A stretch of 7,121 bases of DNA from Kitasatospora papulosa. GTDB lineage: Bacteria > Actinomycetota > Actinomycetes > Streptomycetales > Streptomycetaceae. The stretch covers positions 1-7,121 of the forward strand of contig NZ_JNYQ01000035.1 of assembly GCF_000717245.1 (NCBI RefSeq). The letters are read 5' to 3'. Shown here piece by piece: positions 1 through 5,384 of the stretch. A program made the position numbers and the translations under genes. The notes beneath the pieces are model-generated. The model did no database searches. It had not been told where the DNA came from and saw nothing but the letters and a program-made list of their open reading frames with translations. Numbering within the stretch: the stretch's first letter is position 1; each line of letters begins with the position of its first letter.

Positions 1-70
1 CACTGAGCTGTCGGCGCGTCACACCGGCGTTCTACCGTGATCCGTCCCGGCACGGCAGCGGAACGCAGAT

Positions 71-385
71 ATTGATCACGACCTCACACAGGCCCTAGAG
101 GACCCGTCCCTCGTGATCATCGACACCCAGTCCGTTCGTGCCGCGGCGGGTGTTCCCAGGACCACGACGGGGCTGGACGCGAACAAGAAGGTGTCGGGGC
201 GCAAGCGTGGACTGGCCGTCGACGTGCTGGGGCTGATCATCGGCGTCGTCGTCATGGCCGCCTCCGCGCACGACAACGCGGCCGGCACCGCACTGCTCGA
301 CCAGGCCGCCGAGCGATGCGGGATGCGCCTGGAGAAAGTGCTGGTCGACCAAGGTTTCAAGGAAGCGGTCCATCGGGCTGGCCGC
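71..385 (+). pseudogene. IS5-family transposase, internal fragment
   Basis: This is a remnant of a DDE transposase. The readable part holds the first catalytic Asp in IIDTQSVRAA, the KKVSGRKRGLAVDVLG stretch and the second catalytic Asp in VLVDQGFK. These are typical of the actinobacterial IS5-type DDE_Tnp_1 transposases. The N-terminal third and the C-terminal part with the catalytic Glu (normally RWVVEQ/RT-like) are absent. In the same frame a stop at 38-40 blocks extension to the left, and the recognisable family sequence begins only around position 71. To the right, just after the FKEAV residues, the sequence changes without a frame break into an unrelated winged-helix-like segment. A GTG at 113 would give a 155-residue chimeric reading frame, but a functional fused protein is unlikely. 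The fragment is too short to transpose. Family identification is from recalled motifs. Confidence 0.75.
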
Positions 386-580
386 GTGAACATCACCGAA
401 CTGCTGGTCGACCTTCACATCCAGGAGAACGCGGCCACGGCCCGGGCGGACGAACTTCGTAATCACATGCCCACCGACGAGGCATCCGTCAACGTCACCC
501 GCAGCCGCCTCGGACGACTCACCCGCCAAGGCTTCCTCACCCAACCCGGACGAGGCCGCTACCAGAAACGAACTTACTGA
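386..580 (+). CDS. Small winged-helix-like protein (possibly 5'-truncated)
   Basis: From the in-frame GTG at 386 this frame encodes 64 residues beginning VNITELLVDL. The C-terminal half (TRSRLGRLTRQGFLTQPGRG) reads like the recognition helix and wing of a winged helix-turn-helix domain, as in small actinobacterial DNA-binding proteins. The same frame is open upstream through the IS5 transposase fragment, so the true 5' end may be lost. No convincing ribosome binding site is seen at 386. The 3' end is informative: insertion of the IS5-type element starting at 577 split the last codons. Joining 574 to 1952 restores ACT-TAA, so the native protein would end in QKRT. The insertion adds only one Tyr before a TGA supplied by the element. 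The function is unknown. A DNA-binding role is inferred from the pattern only. Confidence 0.45.
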   Translation: MNITELLVDLHIQENAATARADELRNHMPTDEASVNVTRSRLGRLTRQGFLTQPGRGRYQKRTY

Positions 581-593
581 TCGTTTCGGAATG
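577..593 (+). repeat. Left terminal inverted repeat of IS-A
   Basis: CTGATCGTTTCGGAATG is the inverted partner of 1935-1951, with only two mismatches (GG against AA in the middle). The preceding TA at 575-576 is the presumed target duplication. The sequence also supplies the TGA that now ends the upstream winged-helix-like frame. Confidence 0.75.
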
Positions 594-664
594 CCGTCCT
601 CCGGAGACACTGACGGGCCCATGGAACAATCTCTTCAGCCACCGGCTCTGGGGGATGACGCCAA

Positions 665-1069
665 ATGGAACGCGTTGGGTCTGCACGAGAACTCGTGCTC
701 GGTTACGTCCACGCATTGAACGCGGTTGACGAGGTCATGAGGGCGGCGATCCCCTCGCTTGAGCGACTTGCAGATGTCCTCGGCCTGGTCCGTTCGCGCC
801 GGATCATCAGCCGGAGTGGTCACATTGGCGCCTACTCCTACACGGTTCACGGGGCAGGATGCCGCTTCGTCAGCGACAACGGCACTGAGATCGACGTGGA
901 CTTTGCGACCGACGGGAGCGAGATCTTCGACCTCTGGCGGCTGCGCTGGTACGGGCTGAGCCTGCCAGAGCCTCTTGACGTCATGGATCAGGACCTGCGG
1001 GCCGCAGTGCAGTCACTGCAACCGCTTCTGACCGAGGTGCAGCCGGGGTGGTTCAGCGTAGCCAGCTGA
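665..1069 (+). CDS. DUF6896-like protein (IS passenger gene)
   Basis: This gene encodes a 134-residue, soluble-looking protein with no signal peptide or membrane segment. An N-terminal helical region (about residues 5-48) precedes a conserved-looking block, YSYTVHGAGCRF then TEIDVDF and a FDLWRLRWYG stretch (residues 57-97). It ends with a helix and PGWFSVAS. I recognise this pattern as the DUF6896-type family from memory; no biochemical function is known to me. The ATG at 665 is preceded by a G-rich run at 650-654 that can act as a ribosome binding site at about 10 nt. The reading frame is intact. The gene lies between the outer left inverted repeat of IS-A and the 3' end of the transposase, pointing toward it. 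Its stop codon (1067-1069) falls inside a decayed inner copy of the IS end. The transposase frame, having lost its usual stop, overlaps the last 82 bases in antisense. Confidence 0.75.
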   Translation: MERVGSARELVLGYVHALNAVDEVMRAAIPSLERLADVLGLVRSRRIISRSGHIGAYSYTVHGAGCRFVSDNGTEIDVDFATDGSEIFDLWRLRWYGLSLPEPLDVMDQDLRAAVQSLQPLLTEVQPGWFSVAS

Positions 1070-1883
1070 ACGCTCCAGGATGAGGTTCCCAGGCGGCGCA
1101 GGCATATGAGGCTGCAGGCCAGTTCGAGCAGTCCCTGATGGAGATCGGCGCGTCGCTCATAGCGGGTGCGGAGCCGTTTGAACTGGTGCAACCAGGCAAA
1201 GGCGCGCTCAACCACCCAGCGCACCTTGCCCAGTCCCGAGCCGTGGGCGACGCCGCGCCGGGCGATCATCGGCTTGATGCCGCGCTTCCACAACAGGCGC
1301 CGGTACTTGTCGAAGTCGTAGCCTCGGTCGGCATACAGACGCCGCGGCTTGCGACGGGGGCGTCCTCGCAGCCCCCGGACTGGCGGGATGGTGTCGAGCA
1401 AGGGCAGGAGCTGGGTGACGTCGTGTCGGTTGCCGCCGGTGAGGGTGACGGCGAGTGGGGTGCTGTGGCGGTTGACAATCAGATGGTGTTTCGAGCCGGG
1501 GCGGGCGCGGTCGACAGGTGAGGGGCCGACGTGAGCCCCCCTTTGAGAGCTCGGATGTGTGACCCATCCACGGAGCAGTCGTCTAGGCCCAGCAGGCCGG
1601 CGCGGCGCAGCTCGGCCAGCAGGGCAGCGTGCAGTCGCGGCCACACGCCGGCCTCGGTCCAGTCCCGCAGCCGACGCCAGGCTGTTACCCCGGAGCAGCC
1701 CACCGTCTCCGCCGGGACGTCCCGCCAGGCGACACCGGTCCGCAACACGAACAGGACACCGGCGAGCGCTGTTCGGTCAGGAACACGCAACCGTCCGGGA
1801 TGACGGCGGCGTCGTTCGGGAGCACGCGGCAGCAACGGGGCCACCCGCTCCCACAGGTCGTCCGGAACAAGATCAGCACGCAT
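988..1883 (-). CDS. IS5-family transposase of IS-A, two-frame (frameshifted)
   Basis: The first frame starts at the ATG at 1883 (MRADLVPDDLWERVAPLLP) and carries the DUF4096-like N-terminal region and the first catalytic Asp in SVDGSHIRALKGG. At that Lys-Gly-Gly the homologous reading moves to another frame (GAHVGPSPVDR, HHLIVNRHSTPLAVTLTGG). That frame holds the second Asp in LYADRGYDFDK and the catalytic Glu in RWVVERAFAWLHQF, so the DDE triad is complete across the two frames. The switch is at AAAGGGGGG (minus strand). Six G residues are present; seven would give one continuous frame (ALKGGAHVG). Translating through therefore needs a +1 shift, slippage adding a G, or it reflects a one-base deletion. 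The first frame alone stops at 1479. The C-terminus also departs from the family: the usual ending after LRRL is about five residues then stop, but here TGG stands where TGA is expected and the frame runs on to 988. Activity is uncertain. Confidence 0.8.
1066..1085 (+). repeat. Decayed inner copy of the IS-A left end
   Basis: CTGAACGCTCCAGGATGAGG resembles the right end read inward (CTGATCGTTTCAAAATGAG), keeping the CTGA, CG and ATGAG blocks. Most differences are transitions to G/C. It lies immediately beyond the normal transposase C-terminus, where the end of a standard-length IS5 element would fall. It now contains the stop codon of the passenger gene. The match is imperfect, so this reading is tentative. 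Confidence 0.4.
1536..1544 (-). other. Slippery A3G6 site / frame junction in IS-A transposase
   Basis: On the minus strand this reads AAAGGGGGG at the exact point where the N-terminal and C-terminal transposase frames join. The motif fits ribosomal or polymerase slippage, which is common in IS5-family members of the IS427 type. A simple -1 shift leads into a non-homologous frame, so a +1 (or -2) shift or one added G is required. A decayed single-base deletion is equally possible. Confidence 0.5.
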
Positions 1884-1934
1884 TCAGCCACCCTGCCGAC
1901 CAAGATCACCGAGCACAAGACCCGCGGCTCAACT

Positions 1935-1951
1935 CATTTTGAAACGATCAG
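1935..1951 (-). repeat. Right terminal inverted repeat of IS-A
   Basis: CATTTTGAAACGATCAG pairs with 577-593. It is followed by TAA at 1952-1954, which serves both as flank of IS-A and as left target duplication of the abutting IS-B. It lies about 50 bp upstream of the transposase start, where a promoter and end-binding site would be expected. Confidence 0.75.
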
Positions 1952-1954
1952 TAA

Positions 1955-1984
1955 AAGAGCGTTTTGTCCCGACAGGGGTGCTTC
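1955..1984 (+). repeat. Left terminal inverted repeat of IS-B
   Basis: The outer 14 bases, AAGAGCGTTTTGTC, are identical to the complement of 3415-3428. The next bases (CGACAGGGGTGCTT) still resemble the complement of the right end (GGCAGGAGTGTTT) with a one-base gap. Confidence 0.8.
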
Positions 1985-2046
1985 ATTGCAGTTCAGGTGG
2001 CGGACCGCTTCGGGCCGGCTGAGGCGGTAGACGCTTGTTGTGGCAG

Positions 2047-2992
2047 ATGGGGCGGGTGACGGCCTTCGAGGGCCTGTTTCGGTCCCTTCGCTCCTGTCTG
2101 ATCCCAACACGCCCCCGGTCGCGCCTGTTTGCGCCCTGTGTCGGGACGGCTGCCATCGGTACTACGGAAACATGGCCTCGCCGACAGCGGCCGTACCCCA
2201 GTGACCTGTCCGATGCCCGTTGGGAACTGCTCGAACCAACCCTGACAGCCTGGCGAGTGGAACGCAGAGGGAAGGGCCTGGACATCGGGCGGCCGCCCGA
2301 GCATGACCTGCGGCGGATCATGGACGCCATTCTCTACGTCGACCGGACCGGGATCCCGTGGCGGTATCTGCCACGCGACTTCGCCCCGTGGGAAACCGTT
2401 TACGGATACTTCGCCGCCTGGCAGAAGGACGGCGTCTTCGACCAGCTCAACGGACTCCTGCGACGGCTGGTCCGGAAGGCCGGGGGCCGAGACGCCGAGC
2501 CCAGCGCCTGCATCCTCGGCGCCCAGAGCATCAAGACCTCGGCCAACGTGCCCGCGGCCGGCCAGGGCATCGACGCGGGCAAGAAGATCGCGGGCCGCAA
2601 ACGGCACATCGGCGTCGACACCGTCGGCCTCCTTCTGGCCGTGCTGGTCACCGCCGCCAGTGTCTCCGACAACGTCGGCGGAATCCGCCTGCTCTCGAAC
2701 ATTGCCGAAGGCCACCCTCGCGTCACGAAGGCGTGGGCCGACAGCTGGCTACCGCACCAAGGCCATCGACCGCGGCGCCCGCCTGGGCATCGACGTCGAA
2801 GTCATCCGCCGCGACCCCGCCCAGAAGGGTTTCAAGGTGATTCCGCGACGCTGGGTCGTCGAGCGGACCTTCGGCTGGCTCATGCACCACCGCCGCCTCG
2901 CCCGCGACTACGAAACCAACCCACACCGCTCCGAAGTCATGATCAACATAGCGATGATCGACCTCATCACAGCAGGTAGGGCCACAGGCTGA
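2047..2992 (+). pseudogene. IS5-family transposase of IS-B, frameshifted, catalytic Asp lost
   Basis: Family similarity begins at RPYPSDLSDARWELLEP (from about 2188) and continues through ILYVDRTGIPWRYLP, VYGYFAAWQ, GKKIAGRKRHIGVDT and KAWAD. After about 2743-2746 it moves to the next frame: GYRTKAIDRGARLGIDVEV, RRWVVERTFGWLMHHRRLARDY, ending at 2992. GACAGCTGGC appears where one base fewer would keep the frame, so a one-base insertion is likely. Independently, the first catalytic Asp is missing. Relatives read LDAQSVKTS, but here the codon is GGC, giving ILGAQSIKTS (A to G change). The second Asp (WAD) and the Glu (VVER) remain. No ATG, GTG or TTG lies close to the conserved start. The last in-frame candidates are at 2035, 2047 and 2056, so the native start is unclear or damaged. 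The protein should be inactive. Its last 26 bases overlap the convergent passenger gene. Confidence 0.85.
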
Positions 2993-3383
2993 CGCTGTTC
3001 CGCTCCACACTGATCTCGACCCACGTTCCATCGACAGCAGCCGATGGCGGCGGGTCGGCGAGGTCGAACAGGATATGCGTTCCAGCTACTTCCAGCATGG
3101 CTCCGCCATCGCCCGTCAAGCCCAGCCGCCCCCGAAAGACGATCCGGCCGCCTTCCTCCTCGTCCACCCCGGGTGAAAATGAAGTGGCCGGTCGAGTGTT
3201 GCCGCCCCAGGCCGCGTCCTCTTCAACGGTCCACTCCACATGATGTTCGCGGCCCACTCCCGTCGGTTCGCCGCACCAGAACGCCGCAGCGGCACCCACC
3301 TCCGAGCGCACCCGAACCGTCGCGCGTCCGTCGGCGACCTGCCCCACCGCTTCCACGTGAACCAACACCCCGCAATCATCCAC
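2967..3383 (-). CDS. Hypothetical protein, passenger gene of IS-B
   Basis: This is a 138-residue, acidic, soluble-looking protein without a signal peptide or membrane segment. I do not recognise a named domain, but the frame looks real. It has alternating hydrophobic beta-strand patterns (VLVHVEAVG, ATVRVRSEVG), a REHHVEWTVEEDAAWG block at 45-60, IVFRGRLGLT and HILFDLADPPP. It ends with TWVEISVERNSVSLWPYLL, and I recall similar hypothetical proteins from streptomycetes. The proposed GTG start at 3383 has no strong ribosome binding site; internal GTG codons (for example codon 6) are alternatives. The gene lies wholly within the IS-B inverted repeats, starting about 30 bp from the right end, and converges on the transposase, overlapping its 3' end. 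A mostly beta fold is inferred from the pattern. The function is unknown. Confidence 0.6.
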   Translation of the reverse strand: MDDCGVLVHVEAVGQVADGRATVRVRSEVGAAAAFWCGEPTGVGREHHVEWTVEEDAAWGGNTRPATSFSPGVDEEEGGRIVFRGRLGLTGDGGAMLEVAGTHILFDLADPPPSAAVDGTWVEISVERNSVSLWPYLL

Positions 3384-3398
3384 GGCAGCACTGCGTTA

Positions 3399-3428
3399 CC
3401 AAACACTCCTGCCAGACAAAACGCTCTT
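3399..3428 (-). repeat. Right terminal inverted repeat of IS-B
   Basis: The outer bases GACAAAACGCTCTT (3415-3428) complement 1955-1968 exactly. Inner similarity continues to about 3399. The TAA at 3429-3431 repeats the TAA at 1952-1954. Confidence 0.8.
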
Positions 3429-3429
3429 T

Positions 3430-4115
3430 AAGCGCCATGGCTGGTCGTGGCAGCAGCCGGCCCGCCGGGCGATCGAACGTGACGACGGAGCTGTGGAGTT
3501 GTGGAAGAAGGAGGTGTGGCCGCAGGTAAAAGTACGGCGGCGGCCCGCGGGGCCTGGATCGTCTGTGAGGACGAGGCCAGCCAGTCGCTGAGGCCGCCAC
3601 GCGCGAGGTCCTGGGGCCGCATCGGCCAGACGCCGGTCGTCCGAGTCCGGGGCAGGGGTTCCGGACGGGTTTCGATGGCGGGAATGGTCTGCTTCCGACG
3701 CGGAGACCGGTCGAGGCTGATCTACAGCTTTCGCGTCCACCGGGGCCGCAAGGGCGAACCCAAGGGATTCACCTGGCAGGACTACCGCGACCTCATCCTG
3801 CGGGCGCACAACCAGCTCAAAGGACCCATCGTCCTGGTCTGGGACAACCTGCGCACCCATCTCATGCCGCAGATGAAGGACTTCATCGCTGCGAACGAGG
3901 ACTGGCTGATCGTCTTCCATTTCCCGTCCTACGCACCCGACCTCAACCCGCAGGAGGGCATCTGGTCCCTGATGAAACAGGCGATCGGCAACCTCGCCGC
4001 CGCGAACCTCGAACAGCTCGCCACCGCCGTGAAGCGCAGCCTCAAGAAGACCCAGTACCGACCGCACCTCATCGACGGCTGCCTCATAGGCACCGGCCTG
4101 ACCCTGACGAGCTGA
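3430..4115 (+). pseudogene. IS630-family transposase, 5'-truncated
   Basis: The fragment begins at the IS-B boundary with KRHGWSWQQPARRAIERDDG, which is normally about the end of the N-terminal helix-turn-helix region. It continues through the DDE_3 catalytic domain. All three catalytic positions are visible: the Asp in WIVCEDEASQSL, the Asp in VLVWDNLRTHL and the Glu in SYAPDLNPQEGIWSLMK. The C-terminus looks complete (stop at 4113-4115). The reading changes frame near 3528-3531: ...WPQVK in one frame, STAAARGAWIV in the next. A -1 slip on the AAAA of GTAAAAGT restores the usual sequence, consistent either with the frameshifting known in some IS630 elements or with a one-base deletion. The N-terminal DNA-binding part is missing here and is not found on the far side of the inserted elements, so the gene is dead. 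No matching terminal repeat pair can be assigned. Confidence 0.85.
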
Positions 4116-4278
4116 CACGATCAGGCCGGCTTCTCACATTCAAGTTCAGGGGCAACGGAGCCTGACGGCCCGCACTTCGCCCCCGCGTCACGCGGTGTCG
4201 CCTGAAAACTCCTTGCTCCCCAGTCCGCCTGCTTGGTGGGATGCAGGGGGCTTGGCTTCGACCGCTGGAGGGAACAGC
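4116..4278. other. Non-coding gap, probable right flank of the IS630 remnant
   Basis: This stretch of about 160 bp lies between the IS630 remnant and the Cys-rich gene. It probably holds the right end of the IS630 element, but with the left end lost the boundary cannot be fixed. An in-frame GTG at 4195 would extend the downstream gene by 28 residues rich in Pro, Ser and Gly. I consider that extension less likely. Confidence 0.4.
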
Positions 4279-5286
4279 TTGGCGGTGTTCGGGTGTGCGG
4301 GCTGCGGTGCGGTCCTGACACGGGCGGTGTCGGAGGTGGCGTTGCCGATCCACCTGGCCGACACCCACTGGGAGACGCTGCACCCGCCACTGCTGGAGGC
4401 CGGGTCCTACGCCGTCGACCCCGCACCGTTTGGGCCGCCGTGGCGGCAGTGGGACGAGGTTGGGGCGCGCGAGGCGGCTGAGCGAGGGCGCTTCGCACCG
4501 TTCGGCGCGCTGTCCAACGGACCGTCGGACACCGTCCTTCTCGCGCCCGGCGACATGCGCGGCACCAGGCTGATCCTCGAGCGGGCCGGGGGCTACTGCA
4601 TGGGGATCGACGGGAGGGACGGGCCGAACCTTGCCTGCCTGGGCTGCGATCTGCCGGTCGGAACGAGGATCGACGACTGCGGATGCTGGCAGGTCGTCCG
4701 GCTCCTCCCGCAGACAGTAGTGCGGCTGCCCGGCCCGCCGGAGCGGCCGATCATGGAGTGGGCGGAACTGCTGGCCACCGGCGCGCTGTGGCACCGGCTG
4801 AGCGAGTACCGGGACATCCCGGCGGGCGTGGCTATCGCCCAGGTGGTGGTGGCCGCCGGGGGCGCGCCGGTCGACGTCGCGCCCGGACTGGTCGCGGAGC
4901 TCCTCGGCCGGGCACTCGGCGCGTTGCTGCCCGCCGGGGAAGGCGCGAAGCGGCTGGACCTGGCGGGACCGGGGTTTGGCGAGCCGACCGCTGACCTGGT
5001 GCTGGTGCCGGTCCATCCGCAGACTGGAGACATGTGGCAGCCGCGCGCTGGGGCGGTTCCGGTACCTATGGATGCCGCGCTCTGGGCCGAGCTCGCCTTC
5101 CCGCCGCACCGGACCCGGCTGCCGGTGGTCGGCGGGTTGCCAGCAGGCGTGGAGCGGGACGACCCGCTGCCGCCGCACCCGTGGTACCCGTTCCAGCCGT
5201 CCAGGGAGGCGTTCCGGTACACGCTCGCGCGGATGCCCGCCGCCAGGGAACCGTGGCTGCGGGCGATATACGACCGAGGATGCTAA
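4279..5286 (+). CDS. Cys-rich hypothetical protein, putative metal-binding
   Basis: With the TTG at 4279 this gene encodes 335 residues. A CxxC pair (FGCAGCGAVL, Cys 6 and 9) opens the protein. A second Cys cluster follows (YCMGIDGRDGPNLACLGC then RIDDCGCW, about residues 106-137). Together they suggest a structural zinc site or sites, which is inferred rather than shown. The remaining two thirds is Pro/Gly/Ala-rich, soluble-looking, and has an acidic-aromatic tail (WYPFQPSREAFRYTLARMP). I recall similar hypothetical proteins in Streptomyces beginning just before the first CxxC. Start choice: GGAGGG at 4267-4272 lies six bases before the TTG at 4279, an ideal spacing. GTG at 4285 is the next option and GTG at 4195 a longer one. 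Codon use is strongly GC3-biased, so it looks like a native intact gene. It converges on the VanZ-like gene. The function is unknown. Confidence 0.75.
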   Translation: MAVFGCAGCGAVLTRAVSEVALPIHLADTHWETLHPPLLEAGSYAVDPAPFGPPWRQWDEVGAREAAERGRFAPFGALSNGPSDTVLLAPGDMRGTRLILERAGGYCMGIDGRDGPNLACLGCDLPVGTRIDDCGCWQVVRLLPQTVVRLPGPPERPIMEWAELLATGALWHRLSEYRDIPAGVAIAQVVVAAGGAPVDVAPGLVAELLGRALGALLPAGEGAKRLDLAGPGFGEPTADLVLVPVHPQTGDMWQPRAGAVPVPMDAALWAELAFPPHRTRLPVVGGLPAGVERDDPLPPHPWYPFQPSREAFRYTLARMPAAREPWLRAIYDRGC

Positions 5287-5384
5287 CCCTTCAGAAGTAG
5301 TGCGGACCGAGTCTGAGCTGAAACCAGGACGCCCCCTGATCACACATGACTGACCGACATCACGCATTCAACTTCAGTAGTGGC

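Larger units (their letters stand above)
577..1951. mobile_element. IS-A: IS5-family element with passenger gene
   Basis: The element is bounded by terminal inverted repeats: CTGATCGTTTCGGAATG at 577-593 and its near-complement CATTTTGAAACGATCAG at 1935-1951. With the flanking TTA/TAA included, 18 of 20 bases match. Flanking TA (575-576 and 1952-1953) fits a short target duplication. Inside lie a minus-strand two-frame IS5-family transposase and, at the other end, a plus-strand DUF6896-like gene, tail-to-tail with it. At about 1.38 kb it is longer than the roughly 0.85-0.95 kb I expect for this transposase type. The excess is the passenger gene and its leader. A degenerate inner copy of the left end (about 1066-1085) marks where the usual end would lie. 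The right end touches the neighbouring element IS-B. An alternative is a normal-sized IS plus an unrelated solo end at 577. Confidence 0.7.
1955..3428. mobile_element. IS-B: IS5-type element with passenger gene, transposase dead
   Basis: The terminal inverted repeats AAGAGCGTTTTGTC (1955-1968) and GACAAAACGCTCTT (3415-3428) match perfectly over 14 bp. With one gap and a few mismatches the pairing continues to nearly 30 bp (toward 1984 and 3399). TAA at 1952-1954 and 3429-3431 forms a 3-bp target duplication, as expected of IS5-type elements. The 1.47-kb element holds a plus-strand transposase pseudogene and a minus-strand gene facing it tail-to-tail. It sits at the 5' edge of a truncated IS630-family transposase gene. 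The ends are better preserved than the transposase. This suggests recent movement with help from another copy, or decay after insertion. Confidence 0.8.

Noticed and set aside
95..622. Long minus-strand open frame opposite the left transposase fragment and winged-helix-like gene.
   Set aside because: It is antisense to recognisable coding sequence, with no family features. Such mirror frames are expected at this GC content.
1138..2030. Several plus-strand open frames opposite the IS-A transposase.
   Set aside because: They are antisense to clear transposase motifs and have no recognisable domains.
2980..3030. Possible inner decayed end of IS-B just after the transposase, parallel to the one in IS-A.
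   Set aside because: Only the CGCTC core with scattered bases matches the terminal repeat. That is not above chance in GC-rich DNA.
3396..4118. A 240-codon minus-strand open frame opposite the IS630 transposase.
   Set aside because: The plus strand carries all three catalytic motifs of IS630 transposases, so this is an antisense shadow.
4084..5367. A 427-codon minus-strand open frame opposite the Cys-rich gene.
   Set aside because: Its composition is Arg/Pro/Gly/Ala-rich low-information sequence. The plus strand has the Cys motifs, a ribosome binding site and the expected codon bias.
4137..5377. Similar short sequences CACATTCAAGTTCAG (about 4135-4149) and CGCATTCAACTTCAG (5363-5377) flanking the Cys-rich gene.
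   Set aside because: They are in direct orientation, only about 13 bases with mismatches, and not accompanied by other mobile-element signs. Probably chance, although a link to the IS630 right end cannot be excluded.
5287..5384. Possible bidirectional terminator between the convergent Cys-rich and VanZ-like genes.
   Set aside because: No stem longer than a few bases and no T-tract could be found by eye.
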